The notes: a model not told the origin generated them from the sequence alone. DNA of 64,000 bases from Corynebacterium ammoniagenes DSM 20306 (GCF_001941425.1 NZ_CP009244.1:1302001-1366000), one strand, 5' to 3'. Counted from the first letter of the stretch, positions 34,868-44,699 are shown. Translations and numbers: made by a program.

Positions 34868-35518
34868 ATGCTTAAGCACTCCCGTATTCTCGTTTCTGTA
34901 GTCGCTGCGTCCGCGCTGGCGTTGGCAGGCTGCTCCAATTCCGAGCAGGAGTCCACCCAAGGCGACACTGCTGCTGAAACCGCAGCGAACACGCCAGCGG
35001 AATCGGATGACAATGACGCGGCCACGGAAGACGCTGAAGACTCTGAGGACGCAGCGGATGATGTACTGGAGTTTGAAGATGGTGTGGTCCGTGCGATGGC
35101 TGAGGATGCTGATATGACCGCCATCTTTGGCACCTTGGTCAATGAATCTTCCGAAGATATTGAAATCACGGGCTTTAGCTCCAGCGTTGATGCTGGCGTC
35201 AATGAGATTCATGAGACCGTTGATGGCCAAATGCAGGAGATGGAAGATCCTCTCATCATTCCTGCCGGCGAGTCTGTCACTCTAGAGCCGGGCGGCGCAC
35301 ACTTTATGCTCATGGAAGTTAAAGAACCAGTGATGGCAGGCGACGAAGTCACCGTGACGGTTGAGCTAGCCGATGGCTCCACGGAAGACTTTGATGATGT
35401 CCCAGTACGCAATATTGGCGCCGGTGATGAAAACTACGGCGACCTCGGCCATGACGACCACGGCGATCATGGTGATCACGACGATCACGACGGTCACGGT
35501 GACCAGGACGAGAGTTAA
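34868..35518 (+). CDS. PCu(A)C-type copper chaperone lipoprotein with His/Asp tail
   Basis: 216 residues. Lipoprotein signal with lipobox LALAGCS. Acidic spacer to residue 65, then the PCu(A)C domain with the His-Met motif: His117 region (IHETVDGQM), Met residues, and HFMLMEV 25 residues later, which binds Cu(I). The last 25 residues hold six His and many Asp (35441-35515), an additional metal-binding tail. In Streptomyces a related lipoprotein works with a DyP peroxidase and Sco in copper trafficking. The neighbours fit that model, without Sco. Confidence 0.92.
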   Translation: MLKHSRILVSVVAASALALAGCSNSEQESTQGDTAAETAANTPAESDDNDAATEDAEDSEDAADDVLEFEDGVVRAMAEDADMTAIFGTLVNESSEDIEITGFSSSVDAGVNEIHETVDGQMQEMEDPLIIPAGESVTLEPGGAHFMLMEVKEPVMAGDEVTVTVELADGSTEDFDDVPVRNIGAGDENYGDLGHDDHGDHGDHDDHDGHGDQDES

Positions 35519-35578
35519 GTTTCGCTGCGGTGCCTTTCAAAGGCACCGCATTCACGGGTGAAGTAGGAGAAAAATTTC

Positions 35579-36931
35579 ATGGTTGAGCTCGACCGACGAA
35601 CACTGTTAGTTCGCGGTGGACTGGCCAGCGGTCTCGCAGCTACCGGCGCGATTATCGCTGGATGTAGCAATTCAGAGGTAACAAATAACGCTGCAGCTGG
35701 TGCTGGTGTTGATGCTGGTGCGGGAGAGGGAGCATCGACAAGCACTGCGAATGCCGACCCTGCCGATACTGCTTTGCGCGATGCCATGGTGTCTTTCGAC
35801 GGCGACCACCAAGCCGGAATTACTGCTACTTCCCACGCAGTATTGAACTTGCTGGGGTTCAACCTCAAAGACTTTGTTGGCAAAAAAGAATTCGCTAATT
35901 TGATGCGGCTGTGGACGGCCGATGCGCGCGCTTTGTGCACGGCCGAAACCCCCGCTGGTTCCTTAGAACCGGAAATGGCTGATACCCCAGCTAACCTCAC
36001 CATTACTTGCGGGCTCGGCGAGCGGGTCTTTGATGTCATCGGTGCATCCGAACTGCGACCGGATTGGCTTCGGGATGTGGAAGCTTTCGACCGCGATAAG
36101 CTTTCCGATGAGTGGGCCCAGACCGATATCGTCTTGCAAATCTGCTGCGATGACCCAGTGACCGCAGGTCATGCCATGCGCCATATGATTCGCGCGGGGC
36201 AAGACTACGCGGAAGTCGCGTGGTTGCAGCAAGGCTATGGCCATGCCTACGGGGCCGGTGCGAAGGGCGCCACCATGCGCAATCAGTTTGGGCAGCTCGA
36301 TGGCACCGTCAATCCCCGCACTGCAGGAGAGATGGACGAGCAGGTCTGGATTGATGAGGGGCCCGAGTGGGCCCGCGGTGGAACATCCATGGTGGTGCGC
36401 CGCATTCGCATGAATCTGGATACCTGGGAAAAACTAGACCGCAATTCGCGCGAGAATTCCATTGGTCGCACACTCGATAACGGGGCACCGTTGACGGGTG
36501 AAGAGGAATTTGATGAGCCGGATTTCGATGCCGTGGATAAATACGGGCTTCCGACCATTGACCGCAATTCGCATATCGCTCGGGCACAAGCTCCCGAGGG
36601 TGAACCAGAAGAACACATGCTTCGCCGCGCATTCAATTATGACCTGCAGCCGGACTATGCGCCGATTTCAGAAACCGGCTTTGTTGCTGACGATGAAGAA
36701 ATCTCCGGCACGGATGTCCAGCTGTCCAATTCCGGACTGATTTTCATCTGCTTCCAAAAGGATATGACCAAGGTTTTTGAACCCATGCAGCGGCGGATGG
36801 ATGAAGTGGATTTACTCAATGAGTGGATCACTCACATTGGCTCTGCCGTGTATTTTGTCCCGCCGGGAGTGAAATCAGGCGCCACCACGGGGACCTTTTG
36901 GGCGGAAACCCTACTGGACGCGGTAGGATAG
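35579..36931 (+). CDS. DyP-type haem peroxidase, Tat-exported
   Basis: 450 residues. N-terminus DRRTLLVRGGLASGLA is a twin-arginine signal and continues to a lipobox-like IIAGCS, so it may be a Tat lipoprotein. The DyP/EfeB fold has the GXXDG distal motif (GQLDG near residue 240), a downstream Arg in MVVRRIRMNLDTW, and the proximal His in DRNSHIARAQAP. It uses peroxide to oxidise a still unknown substrate. It may act in iron/haem or copper handling, as EfeB-like relatives do. No EfeU/EfeO genes adjoin; copper genes do. Confidence 0.93.
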   Translation: MVELDRRTLLVRGGLASGLAATGAIIAGCSNSEVTNNAAAGAGVDAGAGEGASTSTANADPADTALRDAMVSFDGDHQAGITATSHAVLNLLGFNLKDFVGKKEFANLMRLWTADARALCTAETPAGSLEPEMADTPANLTITCGLGERVFDVIGASELRPDWLRDVEAFDRDKLSDEWAQTDIVLQICCDDPVTAGHAMRHMIRAGQDYAEVAWLQQGYGHAYGAGAKGATMRNQFGQLDGTVNPRTAGEMDEQVWIDEGPEWARGGTSMVVRRIRMNLDTWEKLDRNSRENSIGRTLDNGAPLTGEEEFDEPDFDAVDKYGLPTIDRNSHIARAQAPEGEPEEHMLRRAFNYDLQPDYAPISETGFVADDEEISGTDVQLSNSGLIFICFQKDMTKVFEPMQRRMDEVDLLNEWITHIGSAVYFVPPGVKSGATTGTFWAETLLDAVG

Positions 36932-37003
36932 CGAGGTTAGATCTTGTACATCAGGGTGGCGGCCAGGTAAGCCGTTTTTCCCACTAGCGCAAAAGGAGCG
37001 CAC

Positions 37004-39079
37004 ATGTCAGAAGCAATCGCCGCCATTTCGGTCAATTACGAGCCGTTTTCCTGCCCCGCAGGAACAGCAGTGGGCGCAGCAATGAGGGAACTGGGCTTGC
37101 CCAATAAAGGCCCAGAGGCGGTTGTGGTGGTTCGTGATACTGAGGGCACACTCAAAGACCTCGCGCACGTTCCTACCGAAGACAGCGTATTTACTCCAGT
37201 TGCCGCATGTGAAGAAGATGGCCGCGCCGTTATCCGCCACTCGTGCGCGCATGTTTTGGCACAGGCAGTGCAGGCAGAATTTCCTGGCACCAAGCTAGGC
37301 ATTGGCCCTGCAATTGAAAACGGCTTCTACTACGATTTCCAAACTGAGGAGCCGTTTACGCCTGAGGACCTCAAGGTCATCGAAAAGCGCATGAAGAAGA
37401 TCATCAAAACCGGTCAGCGGTTTGAGCGCGGTGTGTTTGCCTCGAATGAAGAGGCCGCTGAGGCGCTGCGCGATGAGCCTTTCAAGCTGGAACTGGTGGA
37501 AGATAAGGGCAACGTTGACCCGAACTCTGATGAAGCCACCGAGGTGGGCTCTGGTGAGCTGACCTATTACGATAACGTCAACCCACGTAGCAATGAGGTG
37601 GAGTGGTCAGACCTATGCCGCGGTCCACACATTCCCACCACCAAGTACATTCCAGCGTTTACGCTGACCCGTTCTTCCGCTGCGTACTGGCGCGGCGATC
37701 AAAACAACGCTGGCCTGCAGCGCATCTACGGCACCGCCTGGGAATCCAAGGAATCCCTTGAGGCGTACCAGATGATGATGGAAGAGGCCGAAAAGCGCGA
37801 CCACCGTCGTCTAGGTGCTGAGCTTGACCTGTTTAGCTTCCCCGATGACCTAGGCTCCGGCCTGCCGGTATTCCACCCCAACGGTGGCATCGTGCGCACG
37901 GAGATGGAGGAGCACTCGCGTCGTCGTCACATCGAAGCTGGCTACTCCTTTGTCAACACCCCGCACATCACCAAACAAGACCTCTTTGAGCGCTCAGGTC
38001 ACCTGGGCTTTTACAAAGACGGCATGTTCCCGCCGATGCACGTCGATGCCGAGTATGACGCTGAGGGCAACGAGACCAAGCCAGGGCAGGATTACTACCT
38101 CAAGCCCATGAACTGCCCGATGCACAACCTCATCTTTGACACCCGTGGTCGTTCCTACCGCGAGCTACCACTGCGTCTATTTGAGTTCGGGAATGTCTAC
38201 CGCTATGAAAAATCTGGCGTTATCCATGGCCTGACCCGTGCACGTGGCTTTACCCAGGATGATGCGCACATCTACTGCACCGAAGATCAGCTCGAAGAAG
38301 AACTCACCTCAGTTCTAGACTTCATTATTTCCTTGCTGCAGGACTACGGCCTGGATGATTTCTACCTAGAGCTGTCCACCCGCGATCCCAATAAGTCCGT
38401 GGGTTCGGAAGAAATCTGGGAGCGCTCGACCGCGATCTTGGCGCGCGTGGCAGAAAAATCTGGCCTGGAGCTCGTGCCTGACCCAGAAGGCGCTGCGTTC
38501 TACGGCCCGAAGATTTCCGTGCAGGCTCGCGATGCCATTGGTCGTACCTGGCAGATGTCCACTGTGCAGCTGGACTTCAACATGCCGGAGCGCTTTAACC
38601 TGGAATACACCGCATCCGATGGCTCAAAGAAGCAGCCAATCATGATTCACCGCGCGCTGTTTGGTTCCATCGAGCGCTTCTTCGGCGTCCTGCTGGAGCA
38701 CTACGCCGGTGCATTCCCAGCATGGCTGGCACCGCACCAGGTCGTGGGCATTCCAGTCTCCGAAGACAACGTTGGCCACTTGGAGCAGGTGATTGCGAAG
38801 CTGTGTAAAAAGGGTATCCGCGCGGATGTTGATACCTCTGATGACCGCATGCAGAAAAAGATTCGCAATCACACCACCGGCAAGGTGCCGTTCATGCTGC
38901 TCGCCGGAGCCCGTGACGCGGAAGCAAATGCGGTGTCATTCCGCTTCCTCGATGGATCCCAAGCCAATGGCATCGACGTGGATGAAGCAGTTGAGCTGAT
39001 TGCCAACTGGGTTGCCCAGCGCAATAACGCCCAGCCCAACCAGGAAAATATTGAGGCCTACCGCAGCCAGAACGCCTAG
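37004..39079 (+). CDS. thrS: Threonyl-tRNA synthetase
   Basis: Class II aminoacyl-tRNA synthetase, 691 residues. N-terminal TGS domain (1-70), editing domain with [12 protein letters not shown], catalytic core with zinc ligands Cys in MNCPMHN and His in the motifs around [16 protein letters not shown] and [11 protein letters not shown], and C-terminal anticodon domain (about 575-675). ATG 37004 with AAAAGGAG. No T-box is visible upstream. In M. tuberculosis thrS heads the HIT-pgsA-patA-pimA run, as here. Confidence 0.97.
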   Translation: MSEAIAAISVNYEPFSCPAGTAVGAAMRELGLPNKGPEAVVVVRDTEGTLKDLAHVPTEDSVFTPVAACEEDGRAVIRHSCAHVLAQAVQAEFPGTKLGIGPAIENGFYYDFQTEEPFTPEDLKVIEKRMKKIIKTGQRFERGVFASNEEAAEALRDEPFKLELVEDKGNVDPNSDEATEVGSGELTYYDNVNPRSNEVEWSDLCRGPHIPTTKYIPAFTLTRSSAAYWRGDQNNAGLQRIYGTAWESKESLEAYQMMMEEAEKRDHRRLGAELDLFSFPDDLGSGLPVFHPNGGIVRTEMEEHSRRRHIEAGYSFVNTPHITKQDLFERSGHLGFYKDGMFPPMHVDAEYDAEGNETKPGQDYYLKPMNCPMHNLIFDTRGRSYRELPLRLFEFGNVYRYEKSGVIHGLTRARGFTQDDAHIYCTEDQLEEELTSVLDFIISLLQDYGLDDFYLELSTRDPNKSVGSEEIWERSTAILARVAEKSGLELVPDPEGAAFYGPKISVQARDAIGRTWQMSTVQLDFNMPERFNLEYTASDGSKKQPIMIHRALFGSIERFFGVLLEHYAGAFPAWLAPHQVVGIPVSEDNVGHLEQVIAKLCKKGIRADVDTSDDRMQKKIRNHTTGKVPFMLLAGARDAEANAVSFRFLDGSQANGIDVDEAVELIANWVAQRNNAQPNQENIEAYRSQNA

Positions 39080-39191
39080 GCAGCGTGCTTTGCTGGTTTA
39101 AGCTGTGCCTTAATCCAGCAGGCTCGTGCCTGACCCCACCCAGAGTTACTCACCGCTGTTGTCGGTGAACAGAAAGGACACCTCCTCCGTC

Positions 39192-39803
39192 ATGGCCAAT
39201 TCCTCCGCACCACGTGAGCACGAAGGACACGAGGGCTCCGATGTATATGTGGACTCGGGGGTGGGGGAGCCAGACCGTTTAGAACGGATTTGGGCGCCAT
39301 TTCGCATGGCGTACATCAATAAACGCACGAAAGATCCGTTTGTTGAAGCACCGAAAAAAGACGATGAAGAGGCATTAATCATCGCCCGCGGGGAGTATGT
39401 CTACGCCCTTTTGAACCTCTTTCCCTATAACGCGGGCCACCTCATGGTGGTGCCGTACCGCAAGGAATCCAATTTCGAAGATCTCACCGACGACGAGACT
39501 GCTGAGCTGATGGCCTTTGTGAAAAAGTCCATTCGCGTGCTCAAAAAAGTATCTCGGCCCGAAGGAATCAACGTCGGATTTAATCTCGGCAAGGCTTCAG
39601 GCGGGTCTGTGGGAGACCATCTTCACATGCATGTCGTGCCGCGCTGGTCTGGGGACAGCAATTTTATGACTATTCTTGATGGCACGAAGGTCTTGCCGCA
39701 GCTATTAAAAGATACGCGGCAAGTCCTTGCCGATGGCTGGCAAGAAATTGAGTTGGAGGATCAGCGGATGGAGACGTCAAGAATGGAGAACCCCCGTGCT
39801 TAG
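39192..39803 (+). CDS. HIT-family Ap4A phosphorylase-like hydrolase
   Basis: Histidine triad nucleotide hydrolase, about 203 residues from ATG 39192. The triad is HLHMHVVPRW; preceding NVGFNLGKASGGSVGDHLH and NLFPYNAGHLMVVPY are HIT/GalT-like. The M. tuberculosis counterpart Rv2613c, encoded at the same place, degrades Ap4A by phosphorolysis. Earlier in-frame GTG codons exist (39126, 39165) without good ribosome sites, so the start is uncertain. It overlaps pgsA by 8 bp. Confidence 0.9.
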   Translation: MANSSAPREHEGHEGSDVYVDSGVGEPDRLERIWAPFRMAYINKRTKDPFVEAPKKDDEEALIIARGEYVYALLNLFPYNAGHLMVVPYRKESNFEDLTDDETAELMAFVKKSIRVLKKVSRPEGINVGFNLGKASGGSVGDHLHMHVVPRWSGDSNFMTILDGTKVLPQLLKDTRQVLADGWQEIELEDQRMETSRMENPRA

Positions 39804-40443
39804 CGTCCATGGGCGCAAGCCCGCGGCAGTGTTTGTTGAACCTGTCGCCCGCACCTTCCTGAAAATAGGTCTCACGCCCAATGCAGTCACGCTTATTGGC
39901 ACCTTTGTCACCATCGCGATTACCGTGACGCTGATTCCGAGTGGGCATCTTTTTGCCGCAGCGGTCTTTTCCGGTATCTTTGCCGCTTTTGACATGGTCG
40001 ACGGCACCATGGCGCGTTTAAGCGGCGGCGCAACGAAGTTCGGCGCGACGCTGGATGCCAGCTGCGACCGGATTACCGATGGCGCGCTGTTCGCTGCCAT
40101 TATTTGGTACCTGATTTACCAGGACCATGCACACCCCGCCACCATCTTTGCGGCCCTTGTCGTACTCGTGACCTCCCAGGTCATCTCGTACGTCAAGGCG
40201 CGTGGCGAAGCCTCCGGCTTTTCCATGATCGGCGGGCTTATCGAACGCCCTGAGCGTTTGATCCTCGGTCTCGTTGGCATTGGTCTGGAAGGACTTGGCA
40301 TTCCGTATATCCTCCCCATCAGCCTGTGGCTATTGGCGGTTGGTTCTTGCTACACCGTATACCAACGCTTAATGCAGGCTTATAAGCAAGACAAAGAGGC
40401 AACAAGCACCGCTAAAGGTGCGCAGCCAGCATCAGGGGGATGA
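39796..40443 (+). CDS. pgsA: Phosphatidylinositol phosphate synthase (CDP-alcohol phosphotransferase)
   Basis: Makes phosphatidylinositol phosphate from CDP-diacylglycerol and inositol-1-phosphate, the first lipid step towards PIMs and lipomannan. 215 residues with about six membrane helices. The DG-AR-G-D-D signature is complete: DMVDGTMARLSG...GATLDASCDRITD. GTG 39796 overlaps the HIT gene end; a longer upstream frame lies inside the HIT gene and is not used. The final TGA overlaps the next ATG (ATGA), tight coupling to patA. Confidence 0.93.
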   Translation: MLSVHGRKPAAVFVEPVARTFLKIGLTPNAVTLIGTFVTIAITVTLIPSGHLFAAAVFSGIFAAFDMVDGTMARLSGGATKFGATLDASCDRITDGALFAAIIWYLIYQDHAHPATIFAALVVLVTSQVISYVKARGEASGFSMIGGLIERPERLILGLVGIGLEGLGIPYILPISLWLLAVGSCYTVYQRLMQAYKQDKEATSTAKGAQPASGG

Positions 40444-41378
40444 TGGTGAAAAAGGAAGATCTTTCCGCCGCAGGCTATTTCGCCGGCTGGTCCGTAGTCA
40501 AGCATTTACCCTTGCCTATTGCGAGATGGCTATTTACCAAGGTCGCAGACAAGGTCTCTGACAACGGCAAAGGTATGGAGCAGCTGCGCCGCAATCTCAT
40601 GCGTGTGGTGGGGCCAGAAAATGTCACGCGAAAGCTAGTGCGTGATTCCATGCGCTCATATATGCGCTATTGGATGGAAGCTTTCCGTCTGCAAAGCATG
40701 CAGAAAGATCCAGGTTTGCACAGCCAACTACTTGCAGGTTTAGAGGGCAAGGAGCTTCTCGATGCCTCCTTGGCCTCACCACACGGCACTATCCTGGCGC
40801 TAACGCATAGCGGCAACTGGGATATGGCCGGGGTGTTTTTGGTAGGTTATGACGGTCCTTTTACCACGGTTGCGGAACGGGTAAAACCGGAAAGCCTTTT
40901 TGAAGCATTCGTGGACTATCGCGAATCTTTAGGCTTTCGAGTCATCGCCTTGACCGGTGGGGACCAACCTCCCTATGAACAACTGAAAAAGGCCTTGGAA
41001 GCTGGGGAAGTGGTGTGTCTGCTCAGTGAACGAGACCTCACCCGCAGTGGCGTGGAAGTCGATTTCTTTGGCGAGCCCTGTTCGATGGCCGCGGGCCCAG
41101 CACTTTTAGCCCAAGAAACCGGCGCTAACCTCCACGCTGTGCACTGCTTTTTTACCGATGAGGACGAAGGCGTACAGCCTGGGTGGAAAATGACGGTCTC
41201 AGAGCCGCTTGCGGTGACAGACACGCAAGGCACCACGCAGCGCATCGCGCAACAGTTTGAGAAATTTCTGCGGCGCCGTCCGCAAGATTGGCACATGCTG
41301 CAGCCGCAGTGGACTGCTGACATTGAGGCACGTCGACAACGCCGCGCTGCTCGCAAGTCCAAGCAGCAGAAAGAATAG
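40440..41378 (+). CDS. patA: Phosphatidylinositol mannoside acyltransferase
   Basis: Adds a palmitoyl group to the mannose of PIM1/PIM2 on the inner membrane face. 312 residues of the LpxL/HtrB-like family with the HX4D motif HSGNWD (about residue 121), a downstream LLSERDLTRSGVEVDFFG region and a basic C-terminus (RRQRRAARKSKQQKE). ATG 40440 overlaps the pgsA stop. Equivalent to Rv2611c. Confidence 0.93.
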   Translation: MMVKKEDLSAAGYFAGWSVVKHLPLPIARWLFTKVADKVSDNGKGMEQLRRNLMRVVGPENVTRKLVRDSMRSYMRYWMEAFRLQSMQKDPGLHSQLLAGLEGKELLDASLASPHGTILALTHSGNWDMAGVFLVGYDGPFTTVAERVKPESLFEAFVDYRESLGFRVIALTGGDQPPYEQLKKALEAGEVVCLLSERDLTRSGVEVDFFGEPCSMAAGPALLAQETGANLHAVHCFFTDEDEGVQPGWKMTVSEPLAVTDTQGTTQRIAQQFEKFLRRRPQDWHMLQPQWTADIEARRQRRAARKSKQQKE

Positions 41379-41387
41379 GGGCGAGGT

Positions 41388-42548
41388 ATGCGTATTGGTT
41401 TAGTCTGCCCGTATTCTTTTGATGAACCGGGGGGCGTTCAAGCCCACATGCTTGATTTAGCAACCGTGTTTATTGAACAAGGGCACTTCGTGCAGGTCCT
41501 TGGCCCGGCGTCAAAAGACACTGATGTCCCAGATTTCGTTGTCAAAGGCGGCGGCGCTATCCCGATTACCTACAATGGCTCGGTCGCGCGCTTAGCCATT
41601 GGCCCGCACGTGACCCGACATGTGAAAAAGTTTATTCGCGATGGCAACTTCGATGTCTTGCACATCCACGAGCCCAATTCACCGAGCTACTCCATGCGCG
41701 CCCTAAGCCTGGTCGAAGGCCCGATCGTGGCAACGTATCACGCCTCGGCAGCCAGTTCACGCGTGCTGCAAATTTTTCGCCCCGTGCTCAATCCCATGCT
41801 GGAAAAGATTCGCGGTGGCATCGCCGTCTCGGAAATGGCCCGCCGCTGGCAGGTAGAACAGCTCGGTGGAGATCCCATTCTCATTCCCAATGGCGTGGAC
41901 ACCTCGGTGTATGCGGCAGCGCGCCAGCACCATGTCAGTGCCAGCGCGGAGCTAACCGCGCCAGATGTTGACGGAGGCACCGTAGACACTGAGGGCCACG
42001 ACCAAGAGAACAACCGTTTAGAGATTGTATTCCTGGGCCGCCTGGATGAGTCGCGCAAGGGACTGGACGTTCTCCTCGATGCGCTTGAGCATATTCATCG
42101 CCCCATCCGGGTGACGATTATGGGTGGCGGCCACGCGCGCTCGCGCCCTGGTGTGGATTTTGTTGGACGCGTATCTGATCTAGACAAGGCCACCATCTTG
42201 GGGCGCGCGGATATCTATGTTGCGCCGAACCGGGGTGGTGAGTCTTTCGGCATCGTGCTGGTGGAAGCCATGGCTGCGGGATGTGCCGTGATTGCCAGTG
42301 ACTTGGAAGCCTTCGCCGCAGTCTGTGACGCCGATTCTGAGCAACCCGCTGGGTTGCTGTTTAAAAATGGCGACTCCCGGGACTTAGCTGCAAAAATCAC
42401 GCACCTGATCGATAATGAACACGAACGCAAACAACTTATTGCGGCTGGTGTCGAACGAGCGCAGCAATACGATTGGGACCACGTGGCCGCTGCGGTGATG
42501 CAGGTGTACGAAACCGTCCAAGACGGCACCAAAGTTCGGATCGGTTAA
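41388..42548 (+). CDS. pimA: GDP-mannose-dependent phosphatidylinositol mannosyltransferase PimA
   Basis: Transfers the first mannose to phosphatidylinositol. GT4/GT-B, 386 residues. N-terminal RIGLVCPYSFDEPGGVQAHM has the glycine loop; the C-terminal domain has the EX7E-type motif APNRGGESFGIVLVEAMAAG. A 25-residue acidic insertion (about 185-205, DVDGGTVDTEGHDQENN region) between the domains is longer than I expect for this family. Starts 9 bp after patA with GGGGCGAGGT upstream; same operon. Confidence 0.95.
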   Translation: MRIGLVCPYSFDEPGGVQAHMLDLATVFIEQGHFVQVLGPASKDTDVPDFVVKGGGAIPITYNGSVARLAIGPHVTRHVKKFIRDGNFDVLHIHEPNSPSYSMRALSLVEGPIVATYHASAASSRVLQIFRPVLNPMLEKIRGGIAVSEMARRWQVEQLGGDPILIPNGVDTSVYAAARQHHVSASAELTAPDVDGGTVDTEGHDQENNRLEIVFLGRLDESRKGLDVLLDALEHIHRPIRVTIMGGGHARSRPGVDFVGRVSDLDKATILGRADIYVAPNRGGESFGIVLVEAMAAGCAVIASDLEAFAAVCDADSEQPAGLLFKNGDSRDLAAKITHLIDNEHERKQLIAAGVERAQQYDWDHVAAAVMQVYETVQDGTKVRIG

Positions 42549-42553
42549 TTGCT

Positions 42554-43048
42554 ATGACTACTTTTTTGCTCGTTCTCGGCGCGGTCATCATCACCATTGC
42601 TGCGCTGTGGGCGGTTTTTACAGCACAGCGGCTGAATACTTTGCATATTCGCACTGACGCTGCTTTGGCGCAATTACAAGCGATGTTAGACCGTCGCGCG
42701 GCGGTCATTGGCGCATTGATCCCGTCCCTGGCGCCAATTACTACGAAGACAGAAGCCGTTCCGCTTCGGCACGGGAAACTAGGGGAGCGCTCGCAATTAG
42801 AACGCGAGCTCAATGTCCAAGTGCAGCAAGCTGTAGCCTCCGATGAGAGCCTTGTGCACACGATTTCTTCTAATGCTCAGTTAGTCGATGCCGAAACTCG
42901 CGTGCAATTGGCGCACCGCTTTTACAATGAAGCGGTGGCTGATACCCGAGCCCTGCGATTGCGCCCAGCCGTGCGTCTATTTCGCCTCGGCGGTACCGCA
43001 CCGCTTCCTGATTTCTTCGAGTACTCTTTTCAACTCGATTACTCATAA
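42554..43048 (+). CDS. LemA-like membrane-anchored protein
   Basis: 164 residues from ATG 42554: one N-terminal transmembrane helix (FLLVLGAVIITIAALWAVF), then an alpha-helical domain. The repeats DAALAQLQAMLDRRAAVIGALIPSL and RFYNEAVADTRALRLRPAVRLFRL (parts shown) match the LemA pattern of an N-x-x-V helix pair. It follows pimA by 5 bp and is probably in its operon. LemA-like proteins have no settled function; the location suggests an envelope role. Confidence 0.72.
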   Translation: MTTFLLVLGAVIITIAALWAVFTAQRLNTLHIRTDAALAQLQAMLDRRAAVIGALIPSLAPITTKTEAVPLRHGKLGERSQLERELNVQVQQAVASDESLVHTISSNAQLVDAETRVQLAHRFYNEAVADTRALRLRPAVRLFRLGGTAPLPDFFEYSFQLDYS

Positions 43049-43054
43049 CACTGT

Positions 43055-43101
43055 CCAGCAGATTGCTGCCCTGCATAACTCCGCCCAGCAGATTGCTGCC
43101 C
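43055..43101. repeat. Two 17-bp direct repeats, each self-complementary
   Basis: CCAGCAGATTGCTGCCC occurs at 43055-43071 and 43085-43101, 30 bp apart. Each contains CAGCA-GAT-TGCTG, a small hairpin. They lie between two convergent genes. Confidence 0.8.
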
Positions 43102-43112
43102 GGGATAGCGAT

Positions 43113-44630
43113 TTACTGCGGCGAGCTCTGCGAAGATTCGGCTGATATAGCTTGCGGCGAGGCCTTGGGCCTGGAAGCAGTGTCTGGGTGTGCCGAAGCG
43201 TCGCGAGCAGATGCTTCGCTAGTCGATGCCGTGTCCGTGTCTGGCGTACTCGGCGTTGCCGTGCTCGGGTTTGCCGCGCTTGGCGACGCCACGCTGGCAG
43301 GTACAGCGTCTTCAGTATCAGCACCTGGGGTCGGTGCTAGTGGGGTCGACGCTGGCGAGGATTCAGCTGACGGGTCGTGCTTGCTCATTTTCCAATCGCA
43401 CCAGGTTTCCAACGCGAGCCAGATAAGCGCGAGCACCGCCATGACCACGATGAGAATATTGCGCAGCCCGAGTGCTGCAACCGGAGCATATTCAACTCCG
43501 ACGTCTTGCCAAATAAAGTTGTAGTTGGCCGGATAGACAAAAGAACCCAAGCCCGCGCAGACCAACGTTAGCAGCGCTAGCAGCGCCAAGAGCACGCGTA
43601 TTACGATGCGGGTTTTAGGCGTTCCCGCCATCTTCGGCTGACGGATGGCAACCGCAAGCAGCGGGCCGAACCACACGATGTACTGCGGGGAAAATACCTT
43701 ATTGGTGGCAATGAGCAATAAGACCATCACAGCAAAAAATGCAATGGTGCTGCGTGGGTGCCACGTGCCCACGAAAAAGCGCCATAATGCCCACAGCAGG
43801 GCAAATGCGATAGTCGCAATCATGGCGCAGATGGACCACGTAATCGCCTGATCCACACCTGGCCCGGAGATTTCAAAACTCTTGGAGCTGGCGTATCCCA
43901 TCTCCCAACGCTCAGGTTCAAAAAACGCTTGATAGATAAAAGGCGTCGCGGGGATGGATTCAATCTGCAAGCCGCGGTTTTCTTGATACGTCAACGGACT
44001 GATCAAGCGATCCCAGCCGCGGGTGAATACCGTGACGGCACATAGGGCAATCAGCGCGCCGAAAAAGCTTAATAAGCGCAGCCACGTCTTACCCTTGGTT
44101 AAACGTCCAACGAGTCCCGCGGCTAAAACTCCCGGCCACAGCTTCATGGTGGTGGCAAAGGCAAGCAGGGCGGCGGCAATATTAGGCCAGCGTACGATGC
44201 AGGCGGCCGCTGCTGCCACGGCAAGAGCTGGGAAGATGTCCAGGCGCATATAAAACACTTGCCCGGTTAATGTGCCAAAAAATACCCACAACCAGCCGGC
44301 GTAATATACCCGCGAATTGTTTTGATGTCCGCGAAGAACAAAGGCGAGGAAAAGTGCATCGAAAAGCATGCACATCAACACAAACGCGATATAGAAAGCG
44401 TCTATTCTATTGCCGATTAAAAAGGTCAGTACCTCAACCGGCCACGTGCCGGCATGCGGATACTCCGTCATCATCGTGGGGTCATCGCCGAATTCCCCGT
44501 AGAAGTAGTAGGCGACATCGCCGCGCGGAGAATAGTCATTCAAAATGATGAGCCCGAGGAGGATCCGGGCGATCACCCAAGCTGTCCACACCGCCGGAAC
44601 GGTAGCGACAAGTCGCTTTAAAATTGGCAT
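43113..44630 (-). CDS. GT-C/GT87-type membrane glycosyltransferase with Ala/Ser/Thr/Pro tail
   Basis: 505 residues from ATG 44630. About ten hydrophobic segments up to residue 415; the first periplasmic loop has NDYSPRGDVAYYFYGEF with the acidic residues typical of polyprenyl-phosphate-sugar transferases, and a KLWPGVL motif as in mannosyltransferases. The last ~90 residues (DNA 43113-43385) are soluble and made mostly of Ala, Ser, Thr, Pro and Asp. Corynebacteria use such enzymes (MptC/MptD, AftB-D types) to build lipomannan or arabinan. Which sugar and which polymer are not decided by the sequence. Confidence 0.78.
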   Translation of the reverse strand: MPILKRLVATVPAVWTAWVIARILLGLIILNDYSPRGDVAYYFYGEFGDDPTMMTEYPHAGTWPVEVLTFLIGNRIDAFYIAFVLMCMLFDALFLAFVLRGHQNNSRVYYAGWLWVFFGTLTGQVFYMRLDIFPALAVAAAAACIVRWPNIAAALLAFATTMKLWPGVLAAGLVGRLTKGKTWLRLLSFFGALIALCAVTVFTRGWDRLISPLTYQENRGLQIESIPATPFIYQAFFEPERWEMGYASSKSFEISGPGVDQAITWSICAMIATIAFALLWALWRFFVGTWHPRSTIAFFAVMVLLLIATNKVFSPQYIVWFGPLLAVAIRQPKMAGTPKTRIVIRVLLALLALLTLVCAGLGSFVYPANYNFIWQDVGVEYAPVAALGLRNILIVVMAVLALIWLALETWCDWKMSKHDPSAESSPASTPLAPTPGADTEDAVPASVASPSAANPSTATPSTPDTDTASTSEASARDASAHPDTASRPKASPQAISAESSQSSPQ

Positions 44631-44699
44631 GCGTCCATGGCCTTTATGTGATTGAGAAAACAACGGGGAAGAGGAAAGGGTTCAACAATCCAGCGTAGG

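Noticed and set aside
36932..37003. T-box leader for thrS
   Set aside because: Only 72 bp lie upstream and no T-box sequence or stem I is present.
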